Of a stretch of 64,000 nucleotides of DNA, positions 54,239 through 63,611 are shown piece after piece. A program made the position numbers and the translations under genes. The notes under the pieces are model-generated. The model worked only from the letters and a program-made list of their open reading frames with translations. It was not told the DNA's origin and did no database searches. The first letter of the stretch is position 1; every line of letters starts with the position of its first letter. The stretch is from positions 1 to 64,000 of the forward strand of contig NZ_JAGINU010000004.1 in assembly GCF_017876315.1 (NCBI RefSeq), in the 5' to 3' direction. Source of the stretch: Pseudonocardia parietis. GTDB lineage: Bacteria > Actinomycetota > Actinomycetes > Mycobacteriales > Pseudonocardiaceae.

Positions 54239-55099
54239 GATCGGCCCTGCCCGGTCGGGTCGTGCTCGCCGAGCGCCAGCCGGAGTTGGTTACTGCGTTG
54301 CTGGTGGGCCCGCATCCGGTAGGAGGGCCCGTCGATGGCGACGACGATGCCCCGGTGCAGCAGCCGGTCGAGCAGCGCGGCGGCCAGCATCGGGTCGGCC
54401 AGCCGGTCACCCCAAGCTGGCCACGCCGGCGTGGCTGGTCACGATCGTCGACGACTTCAGATAGCGGCGGTTGATCACCTCGAACAGGGCGGCGTTCGCG
54501 TCCGGGTCCGGCGCGGTGCGGGAGTAGGCGAACTCGTCGATCACCAGCAGCCGGGGGCCGCAGTAGAACCGCATCGCGGTGGCCCAGCGTCCTTCCAAGG
54601 CGGCCTTGCGGCAGCGTTTGGCCAGGTCGGCGGCGGTGGTGAAGTAGACCCGGTGCCCGGCATCGACCGCGGCCCGGGCGAGTGCGACCGCGAGCATCGT
54701 CTTGCCGGTGCCGGGTGGACCGACGAACAGGACGTTGCCGGCGTCGTCGAGGAAGCGCAGCGCCGCGAGCTCACGCACGAGTTTCTCGTCGACCCCGGGT
54801 TGGGCGGCGAAGTCGAACTCGTCCAGGGTCCAGGAGTGCGGCAGGCAGGCGAACCGCAACCTGCCGGCCAACCGACGGGCCTCGGCGTGGGAGACCTCGA
54901 GCCCGAGCAGCCGTTCCATCACCGCGGTGGGCGAGAGCTGCTCGGCGCGGGCGGCGTCGAGCACCCCGGTCAACGCCTCGGCGGCCGTGCCCAACTTGAG
55001 GACCTCCAGGTGAGCGCGCAGCCGCTGATAGGTCGCCGCCTCGCTCGAGCCGTCGGGTTCAGCCTGGTTGACCGCATGGTCGGGCCGGTGGGTGTTCAT
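54235..55099 (-). CDS. istB: IstB-like ATPase, copy 2, same +1 frameshift
   Basis: Same sequence as 31552-32416: Walker A GPPGTGKTML, then GGG TGA C where the zero frame ends at 54407, with the IstB tail in the +1 frame to 54235. The same shift in two independently inserted copies means the element moved while carrying it. Confidence 0.8.
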
Positions 55100-56475
55100 G
55101 AGCTCTCCCGCCCATCCTGTCCGCTGGTCTCGCCGGTGTGGGCGCGTCCGCGCAGCGGGCGGGTGCCGGAGGCGTAGGCGTCGAAGTCGATGACGACCTG
55201 CTCGCCGCTGGCCGGGCCGGCCTGGGCGTGACGGATCCGATCCGCTTCGGCCAGGGCGTCGGCGGTGGGTGGGCGGCGGTGCTTGCGCGGGCAGGGCGCG
55301 CGGTCGGTGAACTCGGCGAGCACCACCCGGGTCATGGCGGCGACGTGTTCGTCGAGGCGCACCAGTGCGCCGGCTCCGTCCGGGGACCGCAGGTGATGCG
55401 CCAGCGCGACACCGCGTGCGGTGGCGATGTCCAGTGCCGGGGTGCCGAGTTGGTGGCGAACGGTCACGATCTCGCCGGTGTGCCCGGGTGGGATCGAGTA
55501 GCGGTTGCCGCGGAACGCGACCAGGGCCTGCTCGGACACGGTGCGCTCGACGCTCAGCACCGCCGGCAGCGGCGCCGGTGCCGCCCGTAACGGCTCGGCC
55601 TCGGCCAGCGCGCCCACGGTCGTCTTGCCCCCGTCGGCGTCGGCGCGGCGGCGTCCGTCGAGGCGGGCGCAGATCCGGTCCAGCCCGGCCTGGGCCCCCG
55701 CGAGGGTGGTGTCGTCGGCCAGGGTGCGCCACCAGCGTTGGGCGATCACGTGCGCGCTCTTCTCCACCGCGCCCTTGCGCCAGGCGTGCCGCGGCGGGCA
55801 GATGTCGATCCCGACCCGGTAGTGCACCGCCACCGGTCCGAAGCTGACCGTGAGCCGGCCCGAGCCGGGATGACACACCGTGGACATCCGGTCGAACCGC
55901 CACCGCCGCGTCACCCCGCCGAGACGGCCGACGACCTGGTCGAGGCCTTCGATCAGGTGCGGCTGATCGAGCGACTCGGTGATCCAGCCCCGCCACCGGC
56001 TCGAGTGCGCCAGCACCCCGAGCAGCACGAACGCGCTGCCGGCGAACCCCCAGTGCGCGGGCGGGTCGGTCAGCTCCAGGTAGTCCCACTGGGTCTCGGC
56101 GCCCGGCGGATGGGCGATCACCGCCCGCTGGCTGGTCTTGCCCGACCGACACGGCTCGCAGGCCGGGCGCAGCTCCCGGGCGCGCAGCGCGCGCGTGAAC
56201 GAGGGATACGAGCCCGCATAGCCCAGCGCGGTGACCTCGTCGAACAACGTGGTCGCCCACAGATGCGGGTCCGCACCGAGCCGCAGCCGGCAGTACTCGG
56301 CGAACCCCTCGAACGGATCCGGCACGCTGCGGGCCCGCTGCCCCGGCGTGTGTTCGCCGCTCAGATAGCGGCGCACGGTCACCCGTGTGACGCCCAGATG
56401 CCGGGCGATCGCGGAGATCGTCCATCCCTGCGCGCGTAGTGCTTGTGCTTCCACGTACGACTCCCATGCGAGCAT
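55096..56475 (-). CDS. istA: IS21-family transposase IstA, copy 2
   Basis: 459 residues, identical to the protein of copy 1 (helix-turn-helix WTISAIARHLGVTRVTVRRY; core ETQWDYLELTDPP). Stop overlaps the istB start. Confidence 0.94.
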   Translation of the reverse strand: MLAWESYVEAQALRAQGWTISAIARHLGVTRVTVRRYLSGEHTPGQRARSVPDPFEGFAEYCRLRLGADPHLWATTLFDEVTALGYAGSYPSFTRALRARELRPACEPCRSGKTSQRAVIAHPPGAETQWDYLELTDPPAHWGFAGSAFVLLGVLAHSSRWRGWITESLDQPHLIEGLDQVVGRLGGVTRRWRFDRMSTVCHPGSGRLTVSFGPVAVHYRVGIDICPPRHAWRKGAVEKSAHVIAQRWWRTLADDTTLAGAQAGLDRICARLDGRRRADADGGKTTVGALAEAEPLRAAPAPLPAVLSVERTVSEQALVAFRGNRYSIPPGHTGEIVTVRHQLGTPALDIATARGVALAHHLRSPDGAGALVRLDEHVAAMTRVVLAEFTDRAPCPRKHRRPPTADALAEADRIRHAQAGPASGEQVVIDFDAYASGTRPLRGRAHTGETSGQDGRESS

Positions 56476-56625
56476 CCCGAGTGGGCTCCCTCGACGACTT
56501 CCGGCCGGTTCAACCGGAGCGTCGAGGGGGCCCGCCTACTGGTGGTGGATCTCAGTCGGCGGGTCGCAAGGGTGGTCACTTCCACTGATCAGCAGTGGTC
56601 ACTTTCAGATGAGCGGCGGCATGGG

Positions 56626-56888
56626 ACGAGCCGCACGAGAGCTACCTCGGCACGGCCACGCTGTACGCGCCGGACCTGGGCCCCTGGACCGGCGAGTGCG
56701 ACAGCTCCGGCGAGGTCTATGTGCCGGCCAGCGCCCTCACCAGGACACTCGTGTCCCGCCCGGCGGCGTTGGTCGAGGTCACCGAGCTGTGGTGGCGCGA
56801 CCGGATCACCGAGCGGCGCGCCGAGCTCGCGGCCGGGCCACCCACCGCGGGATTCGTGCCGACCTCTCGCCCGGCTGACGCCGACTGA
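56626..56888 (+). pseudogene. Hypothetical plasmid gene, 3' segment
   Basis: DEPHESYLGTATLYAPDLGP, GEVYVPASALTRTLVSRPAA and VEVTELWWRDRITERRAELA. Continuous with 53528-53771 once the element is removed. The ending resembles short actinobacterial plasmid proteins of unknown role. Confidence 0.75.
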
Positions 56889-57226
56889 AACCGGCGGACC
56901 CGGCTGGGCTACATAGACGCCGGGGGTGGAACGCAGCTCGTGCACGTCCCACCCGGGGCGACCTGCGGTGGCATCAGCGAGCAGAGGGGCCCGCACCGGG
57001 CACGCGGCACTGCTCCAAGCCGGGCGGCGGCTGATGCCCGCCACGGTCGCCCGTGAGCCCTGCGCCCCGTCCAGGCACGCCGTGCACGTCGCGCAGGTGT
57101 AGCGCCCCACGCCACAGGCCGCACTGACCGCGGCCTGTCCCTGCCACGTCGGCGCCCCGATCCCGGCCATCCGGGCCCGGGGCGCCGACACATCTACCCA
57201 TCACTGCAGAGATTGGACGAATCGCG
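56889..57226. other. Gap between plasmid genes with an imperfect inverted repeat
   Basis: No gene supported. CGCCGGGGGTGG (56918-56929) and CCACCCGGGGCG (56949-56960) pair with one mismatch; this may terminate the upstream gene or be a weak member of the leader family. Confidence 0.4.
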
Positions 57227-57967
57227 ATGACGACCCTGGCTGACATTCGCCGCATCTTCTCGGTCCGCGGCATCGACCCGGACCGCCTCTCCCAGGCACC
57301 GGGCCGCAACAACAACGACGGCCGCTTCCTGTTCCGCGCCCCCATCGGTGCCCGAGTGTGGTTCGCCCCGCACGAGCAAGACGGCCAGCGCACCGGTTGG
57401 GCCTACACCGCGTACAACCGGCACGACGGACTGACCGATGCCGGGCACACCGACACCACCGCCCCGGAAGGGCTGCTACCGGTGCTGCACCGCCACCAGA
57501 AGCAGGCCACCGCACCGGCCAGCCCGCGCCGGCGCGACGCCCTGCTCGCGCTGGGCAACCCCGCCGCGCACACGCAGCTGCGGCTGCGTGCCGACTCCCC
57601 CGCGCACCGGTGGATCCTGGGTCTGTTCGTGACCTGGACCCAGCTGCAGGACGAGGACGACGGCAGCGTCAACGGTGGCGACCTGGTGACCCACCTCGGG
57701 CAGGCGTTCGCCGAGATCGGACTGACCGAGCAGCTCGACCTCGACGAGCTGGCCGACCGCGTCGACCCCGGACCACGACCGGGCGACGCCGACCCGGCCG
57801 CGCCGATGACCGCGACCTCCCTCGAGCAGGCCCTGGACCAGGCCCTCCAAAAGAACCTGGTCCGGGCTCTCGACCGGCGACCCGCCGTGCTCACCCTGCA
57901 CAGCATCGCTTCCGAGATGGTCGCCCAGCTACGTGCTGCGGGACTGTTGGATGTTGTCCGAACGTGA
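57227..57967 (+). CDS. Hypothetical plasmid protein
   Basis: 246 residues. TTLADIRRIFSVRGIDPDRL and NNNDGRFLFRAPIGARVWFA at the N-terminus; an acidic centre (QDEDDGSVNGGDLVTHLGQA); a helical C-terminus. Codon use is typical of the plasmid. No family is recognised. It stands alone between the ArdC region and the cargo transporter. Confidence 0.65.
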   Translation: MTTLADIRRIFSVRGIDPDRLSQAPGRNNNDGRFLFRAPIGARVWFAPHEQDGQRTGWAYTAYNRHDGLTDAGHTDTTAPEGLLPVLHRHQKQATAPASPRRRDALLALGNPAAHTQLRLRADSPAHRWILGLFVTWTQLQDEDDGSVNGGDLVTHLGQAFAEIGLTEQLDLDELADRVDPGPRPGDADPAAPMTATSLEQALDQALQKNLVRALDRRPAVLTLHSIASEMVAQLRAAGLLDVVRT

Positions 57968-58572
57968 ACCCGGCTCGCCCCGTCGGTCGGTCGGTTCGCC
58001 GCCGATCTGCTGCTGGTTGAGCCGTGACTACCGGGGGCGCGCGGCCCGCGGCGCGGGCATGGCGGATCGACGCCGACGAGGTGTCTGCTGCCGAGCACGC
58101 GATCCTGGCCGACGTCCAGTAGCACCTCCTCGATGCTTCCGGGCACGGTCGGACGTCGCCCGCCCGGGCAGCTGCGCGAACTGGTGTTGGTCGCCGACCC
58201 CGGTTACACCTGGTCCGATCAGCGAGGTCGGCTTCAGCAGGGTCGGCTTCAGCGGGATTGAGCCCCGCCATGAGGGGACTGTGGCCGAGCAGCGTGGTGC
58301 GACCGGGCAGTGCTCGCGGTGCCAGGTCAGCGACCCGAGCCGGTGCGAACCCTGCTCGCAATGCGGCGCGGTCGCGGGCGCCCGCGCCGTCGAGGACGAA
58401 TCAGAAGTGTCCTGCGTCCAGAGATCGTGAGGACGCTGAGGCAGCACATCACGGACCGGCAGGAGGGGCGTGGAGTCGTCGCAGGGCTGAGGTCGGATCG
58501 GCGCGGCCAGCGCAACCGGCAGCACGTGTTCTCGTGACGCCGCGACCTCCGGCAGACTCCTGCCGGTGCACG
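57968..58572. other. Gap with decayed coding DNA
   Basis: About 600 bp. Short in-frame phrases such as AWRIDADEVSAAEHAILADV (ending near 58122) and CSRCQVSDPSRCEPCSQCG (near 58310-58370) look like pieces of plasmid genes, but no complete gene is supported. The right part borders the transporter stop and may be a recombination edge of the inserted cargo. Confidence 0.4.
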
Positions 58573-59928
58573 TCACCGCTGCGGCGTGGCGGCGTCGTCC
58601 ATCTCGTTCTGGTAGGTCTCGGTCAGCAGGTAGACGCAGACGACCGCGATCAGCGCGAGCACGGCCATGTAGGCGGAGATCGACGCGGGGGTACCGGTCC
58701 CGGCCAGCAGCGCCGTAGCGATCACCGGTGAGAAGCCGCCGCCGAGCGCGGCGCCGATCTGGTAGCCGAGCGACGCGCCGCTGTAGCGCACCTTGGCACT
58801 GAACAGCTCCGCGAAGAAGGCCGCCTGCGGCCCGTACATCATCGACAGCGTGATGAGGCCGCCGAGCAGTGCGACCGTGACGCCCCAGCCGGTGGCCGTG
58901 TCGGCGAACCAGAAGAACGGGAACGCCCACAGCGCGGTGCCCGCCGCACCCGCAATGTAGATCTTGCGCCGCCCGTAGCGGTCCGATATCGCCGCGAAGA
59001 TCGGCAGGACGATGACCTGCACGATCGAGGCGATGAGGATCGCGCCGAGCACGGTCGTCTGGGCGAGCCCCAGTTCCTCGGTCCCGTAGTCGATGATGTA
59101 GACGACGTAGAGGTAGAACGTCGCGTTGACCACGATGAACGATCCGGCGGCCAGGAAGATCTGCTTCGGGTACTGGCGAAGCGCGTCGATCACCGGAGAG
59201 CCGCCGCTCTTCGGCGACTGGGTGACGCCTTCCGCCGCGTCCTTCGCGGCTTTGGCCTCCTGCAGGTGCTTGAACGCCGGGGTGTCCTCGAGGCGCAGGT
59301 GCGCGTAGAGCGCCACGCCGATCAGCAGGACGCTCGCCAGGAACGGGATGCGCCAGCCGAAGCTCGCGAAGAACTCGGGCGACATCGTGAACGACAGGTA
59401 CAGGAACAGCACCTGGCCGAGGATCACCCCGAGCGGCACGCCGATCTGGGCGAAGCTGCCGTAGAAGCCGCGCTTGTGCTTCGGCGCGAACTCGGTGGCC
59501 ATGAGCACCGCGCCACCCCACTGGCCGCCCACCGCGAGGCCCTGGACGAACCGCAGGACGGTGAGGATGATCGGCGCGGCGATCCCGATCGTCGCGTAGG
59601 TCGGCAGCAAGCCGATCAGCGCGGTGCCGATCGCCATCGTGAACAACGCCGTGATGAACGCCTTCTTGCGGCCCAGCTTGTCCCCGAAGTGGCCCCACAC
59701 CACGCCGCCGAGCGGGCGGGCGAGGAACGCGACCCCGAACACGCTGAACGACAGCAGTGCGCCCGCCGTCGGACTCGCGTCCGGGAAGAACAGGTCGGGG
59801 AAGACGAGCGCCGCCGCCGTCCCGAAGATGAAGAAGTCGTACCACTCGATGGTCGAGCCGATCATGCTCACGGACGCGATCTTGCGGATCTCCCGCTCAC
59901 CGACCCCGCCGGAACCCCTCGTGGTCAT
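58573..59928 (-). CDS. MHS-family MFS transporter (metabolite:H+ symporter)
   Basis: 451 residues, 12 predicted helices. SMIGSTIEWYDFFIFGTAAA, GHFGDKLGRKKAFITALFTM and RFVQGLAVGGQWGGAVLMAT are MHS signatures. ATG with GGGAGG eight bases upstream is chosen over GTG at 59937. It is related to, but clearly distinct from, the split transporter at 17368. It imports an organic acid or similar compound; the substrate is unknown. It lies downstream of the SDR fusion, on the same strand with a 280-bp gap. Confidence 0.93.
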   Translation of the reverse strand: MTTRGSGGVGEREIRKIASVSMIGSTIEWYDFFIFGTAAALVFPDLFFPDASPTAGALLSFSVFGVAFLARPLGGVVWGHFGDKLGRKKAFITALFTMAIGTALIGLLPTYATIGIAAPIILTVLRFVQGLAVGGQWGGAVLMATEFAPKHKRGFYGSFAQIGVPLGVILGQVLFLYLSFTMSPEFFASFGWRIPFLASVLLIGVALYAHLRLEDTPAFKHLQEAKAAKDAAEGVTQSPKSGGSPVIDALRQYPKQIFLAAGSFIVVNATFYLYVVYIIDYGTEELGLAQTTVLGAILIASIVQVIVLPIFAAISDRYGRRKIYIAGAAGTALWAFPFFWFADTATGWGVTVALLGGLITLSMMYGPQAAFFAELFSAKVRYSGASLGYQIGAALGGGFSPVIATALLAGTGTPASISAYMAVLALIAVVCVYLLTETYQNEMDDAATPQR

Positions 59929-60211
59929 CGGTGCCACCTCCCGGCGCCACGGTTACCCGGTCGGGCGACGTTTCATGCGCTACACGTCACGAAGGTCCAT
60001 CACGATCGCCATCCCCCGGTTTCCACCGAGCGGAGCGAGACACTCCACGCTGGGTCACCGCCCGCGGGGTGGCCGGTCGAACGGATCAGCACGACGTCTC
60101 AACATCGTGTGACGACCCGGTCGGCTCGACCGCGGCTCACCCGGTTCACGTCGAACCGAGTAAGCACCGCAGGCATCGGCTACGGGGCCACGTGCGCCAG
60201 CGTTTGCGTGC

Positions 60212-60736
60212 TCAGCAGCGTGCCGGCGCGCCGACAGCTGGGACGCTGAGCCCGAGGTGTGAGCGCAGGGTGTGGCCGTCGTAGCTGGTGCGGAATCGTC
60301 CGCGCCGCTGCAGCTCAGGGACGACATGGTCGACAAAATCGCTGAGCGCGCGGGGCAGGTCGAGCTCATCGGCCCTCGGCTGTGCATCACCGTCGAAGGC
60401 GAAATCGACCAGAGCGTTATTGACCACCGTGGTGACTGGCTCCCCGAAACGCTCCGCTGCACCGTCCACACCCTGCCGAATCTGATCCGGGGCGGTGACA
60501 TCGAGCGGCACCGCGAACCCGCGGCCCGGATACTCGGCGGCCAGTACCTCGGCGGCGTCACGGCTGCGGTGATAGCCGATCGCGACGCAGGCTCCCTGGC
60601 CGAGGAAGGCCCGGCTGATGGCCGCGCCGAGGCCCCGGCCACCCCCGCTGACCACCACGACCTGGTCGGCCAACGCGGTCGCGGCCGGTTCAGCCTGCTC
60701 GATGGGGATCGACTCGTCGCCTGCAGTGTCAGTCAT
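60212..60736 (-). CDS. Chimeric SDR dehydrogenase / luciferase-like monooxygenase tail fusion
   Basis: 174 residues. Residues 22-125 are a short-chain dehydrogenase N-terminus: VVVVSGGGRGLGAAISRAFL (NAD-binding), and TTVVNNALVDFAFDGDA. After about residue 130 the sequence switches to the C-terminal signature of flavin-dependent luciferase-like monooxygenases: ALSDFVDHVVPELQRRGRFR, TSYDGHTLRSHLGL. The SDR catalytic Tyr/Lys and the whole monooxygenase core are missing. An in-frame deletion in a former SDR...monooxygenase operon explains it. Probably not an active dehydrogenase. Confidence 0.75.
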   Translation of the reverse strand: MTDTAGDESIPIEQAEPAATALADQVVVVSGGGRGLGAAISRAFLGQGACVAIGYHRSRDAAEVLAAEYPGRGFAVPLDVTAPDQIRQGVDGAAERFGEPVTTVVNNALVDFAFDGDAQPRADELDLPRALSDFVDHVVPELQRRGRFRTSYDGHTLRSHLGLSVPAVGAPARC

Positions 60737-60812
60737 GCATCGTGCCTCTCGTGCGGGACGAGGGCATACCGCACGGTGCACGCGGAACGAACCGGCGTGT
60801 GCACCGTGTGAC

Positions 60813-60891
60813 ATTCCCTTCGCCAGTACGACCTGGATCAGGTTCGACGGGTTTCCTCTCAGCCACCGGACGGACCGGCAGCACCCCGTGT
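60813..60891 (-). promoter_or_regulatory. TPP (THI-box) riboswitch
   Basis: Read on the minus strand: CACGGGGTGC, then GGCTGAGAGG, ACCCG, CGAACCTGATCCAGGT and ACTGGCGAAGGGA, the full conserved core of the thiamine pyrophosphate aptamer in the right order. It ends 76 nt before the start of the SDR fusion, whose ribosome site (GAGAGG) could be masked on TPP binding. It would normally control thiamine synthesis or transport genes. Confidence 0.93.
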
Positions 60892-61336
60892 CACACCAGC
60901 CACCGTATCCCCGTCGATCGCCCGTCGGCGACCGACGCCGTGCCCGACGACGGCACAGACCGGCCGATGAGGTCTCGCCGGACGACGAGTCCGACCGACC
61001 CACCACCACGACCGGGCAGGGACGAGGCGCGAGCGCTCGGCGACCGCTCGTGGTACCGGCACCCGGCCATGGCCACGTCGCCCCGCTCCACGGCGAGGCT
61101 GGGTGCGACGACGCGATCGCCCAACCTGGTCGACAAGATCAACCATCGCTGTCTCTGCAGGCCTCGAGTGGATCGACCCGCATGTCGCCAAGCACGACGC
61201 CGGCGCCGTCGTGCACATCCAGTTCACCGACCTCGGACGCGCTGCCGGCCATCGCGGCCACACCGCCGAGGCGGCGGTGTGGGGCAACGACACCGGCTGA
61301 CCGAGCACGGCACCTGGCAGCCGGGGGCCGGGGTGA
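60892..61336. other. Gap upstream of the riboswitch
   Basis: No gene supported. The riboswitch promoter should lie here. A short phrase LEWIDPHVAKHDAGAVVHIQ is readable at about 61160-61220 on the plus strand, but it has no good start. Confidence 0.35.
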
Positions 61337-61390
61337 ACGCCCGAAGGTCAGCACACCAGCCATGGGCTGCGCGCCGACGAACCCGACCGA

Positions 61391-61462
61391 CCCATCCCGG
61401 TGAGACCCGCTCACCCCGCCCCTCACCGGCGAGAGCTCCGCACGGGGTCACACCGGGATGGG
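61391..61462 (+). promoter_or_regulatory. Structured leader B
   Basis: Arms CCCATCCCGGTG (61391-61402) and CACCGGGATGGG (61451-61462) pair perfectly, 164 bp before the ATG. The 18 bases at 61337-61354 (ACGCCCGAAGGTCAGCAC) recur exactly before leader C, and CTGAGG with GGCCGCGTT follows downstream as in C. Confidence 0.55.
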
Positions 61463-61554
61463 CCAGCCCGAACCGCCACCGCCCCGACCGGGGCCCCTGC
61501 CCGGTGTGCTGAGGCGGGCCGCGTTCACCCAGACCCGGCACCAGGAGGCCAGTG

Positions 61555-62440
61555 ATGCGCACCGTGATCGGCACCCTCACCATCACCGACGAGCACCCCA
61601 TCGTGACCGAGGACATGGAGGTTGCTGCCTGGTATTGCCCACCAGCTGGTCGCTGGTGTCTACGACGTGGTCCACGACGGGCGCGACCGGATCTACTGCA
61701 CCGTCGCGTCGGTGTGCGTGGACCAGCACTGCCCGCCGCTGCTGGCCGGCGTCGCGGTGGGCCCGACCCGCACCGACGACGTCGGGCGACAGATGAGCTA
61801 CACCGTCAGCACCTACGAGTGGACGCTGCCCGTCGAGGCCTGCCAGGGCCAACCCGGAAAGCTGTTCGGGGCCACGTTCACCCCCGCCGACGACATCGTG
61901 TTCACTGCAGCCACCCGGCTGCCCGCACCCCACGACCGCATCGAGCGGACCTCCCCGACCTGTCGCCCGGTGCTCACCGACGCACCCGACGCCCACGGCG
62001 ACCGCTCGCTGCTCGTGGCCCACCTGTCGCGGCGGGCCCGCACCGACGGCCACACCTACCTGGTCACGATCAGCAGCGACCACGTCCGCGCCACCACCCG
62101 AGACTTCCACGACCTCATGCCCACCGGCCGCGGCTGGGTCGGGGTCCCGGCCCGCTACCGCACCACCCGCCTGCACGGCGCGGTGACCGTGCTGGTGCGA
62201 GCCGTGGACGCCCAGCACGCCATCGCCGTGTGCCACGAGCAGATCCACCGCCCGCGCTGGTGGTCACAGCGCGGGTTCACCCACACCTCCCCGGACGCCG
62301 ACACCGGGTCGCCCGAGTCCGTGCGGGTCCTGCCCTACAGCCACCGGGTCGAACGCGTCGAGCACGTCTACGCCCCGGCCGCGACGACCACACCGGTGCT
62401 GCACAGCCACACCCTGCGCCACCCGCAGGCACCGCACTGA
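61555..62440 (+). pseudogene. Hypothetical plasmid gene with frameshift near its 5' end
   Basis: The ATG at 61555 (GGAGG seven bases upstream) opens MRTVIGTLTITDEHPIVTED in frame 1, but from about 61620 the coding signal moves to frame 2: GIAHQLVAGVYDVVHDGRDR and on to TTPVLHSHTLRHPQAPH at 62440. A single-base change near 61618-61635 separates them. Whole, it would be about 294 residues. No family recognised. Alternatively a TTG at 61622 starts a shorter protein. Confidence 0.6.
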
Positions 62441-62529
62441 CCACCGGCCCGACCACGGCCCAGGCGGGCACGAGCCCTCCCGACCGCACTACCCCGTCAT
62501 CGCTTCTGTCGAAAGGACGGCTCCGAACC

Positions 62530-63105
62530 ATGGGTGTCACCTTCTGTCCCGGCGCTCCGGCCGACGGCCCGCAGGAGTGGGGCGCCAGCATCGTGTGCCC
62601 GGCGCATCCGCCGCAGGACCAGCGCTACTTCGCCGACTACGACGCCGCCGTCGCCGGACTGGCCGACCACCTGCGGTTCTGTACCGATCCCTACTGCGGC
62701 GACCCCGTGGCATACGGCGCGTTCGTGGTCGTGCACTACAGCACCGACCAGGAGCCGAGTCTGGAGGTCAGCAGCGTCAACGCGCGGCTGCTGTTGCGCG
62801 CGCTCGGGCTTGCCGCCGAGCTCGGCGCCGACGACGTGCGCGAGCCGGCGCCCGGCGGAGCCCCGCCGCCACTGCCCGAGGAACCGAACCCGCTGATCGG
62901 GTCGCTGACCGCCGAGCAGATGCTCGGCCGCGTCGAGCTGGCCCTCGCCCTGGCCCCGCCCGACCCCGGACTCCCGGCCCGAGACCTCAACGCCACGAAC
63001 TACGACTTCGGCCGCGTCGAGGGCTACCTGCAGGACCGCCTCGCCCACCTGCGCGAGATCGCGCTCTACGCCCGCGAGCACCAGCGCGACGTCGTCTGGC
63101 ACTGA
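62530..63105 (+). CDS. Hypothetical plasmid protein
   Basis: 191 residues. The N-terminus has CPGAPADGPQEWGASIVCPA with paired Cys, then FCTDPYCGDPVAYGAFVVVH; the C-terminus is helical and Leu-rich (RVEGYLQDRLAHLREIALYA). ATG with AAAGGACGG upstream. No family is recognised. It lies in the same orientation between the 61555 gene and ssb. Confidence 0.65.
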   Translation: MGVTFCPGAPADGPQEWGASIVCPAHPPQDQRYFADYDAAVAGLADHLRFCTDPYCGDPVAYGAFVVVHYSTDQEPSLEVSSVNARLLLRALGLAAELGADDVREPAPGGAPPPLPEEPNPLIGSLTAEQMLGRVELALALAPPDPGLPARDLNATNYDFGRVEGYLQDRLAHLREIALYAREHQRDVVWH

Positions 63106-63452
63106 CCCACACCCACACCGACGGCGCGCCACCACACCGGTGGCGCCCCGCCATCGTCGTGAAAGGCATGCACGAGATCGGGATCGCCGAGCTGCGCCGG
63201 TGACCGGGTACCGATCGTCGCCGACGACCGACCGCAGTCGCAGCGCGAGTGGGACACCCGTCGGGCTGACCACAAACCCGTACCAGCGTGGACGGGTACG
63301 ACCGGCGTTCGAGAAGCCGGGCTCGGTCAGCGGGTCGCGGCGGCAGGGTCTGCGCCTGGGCGGGCTGCCTGGGGTGTCGGGGCTCGGTGTGTAGACGCCC
63401 GAAGGTCAGCACGCCGCGGTGGGGTTCGCGGCGATGAACCGGCGCCGACACC

Positions 63453-63512
63453 GAGCGGGTGGGACGGGCCTCGCACGGGGGCTCGGACCGCTGGCGCGGT
63501 TCCCACCCGCTC
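63453..63512 (+). promoter_or_regulatory. Structured leader C, upstream of ssb
   Basis: Arms GAGCGGGTGGGA (63453-63464) and TCCCACCCGCTC (63501-63512) pair perfectly over 12 bp, loop 36 nt, 159 bp before the ssb ATG. It shares ACGCCCGAAGGTCAGCAC (63395-63412) with leader B and GGTGGGA with leader A. Confidence 0.55.
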
Positions 63513-63611
63513 GGGCGAGCCCGAACCCCCGCCGCCCCTACCGGCCCCCACCACGCCCTGCTGAGGCCGGGCCGCGTCACCCACCAGCTCGACACCCTCA
63601 GGAGACCCCCC

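Larger units (their letters stand above)
53772..56621 (-). mobile_element. IS21-family insertion sequence, copy 2 (2,850 bp)
   Basis: Same length and sequence as 31089-33938 as far as could be read, in the same orientation, 22,683 bp further on. TGGG duplications at 53768-53771 and 56622-56625 show an independent transposition. It interrupts the gene following ardC. Confidence 0.95.
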
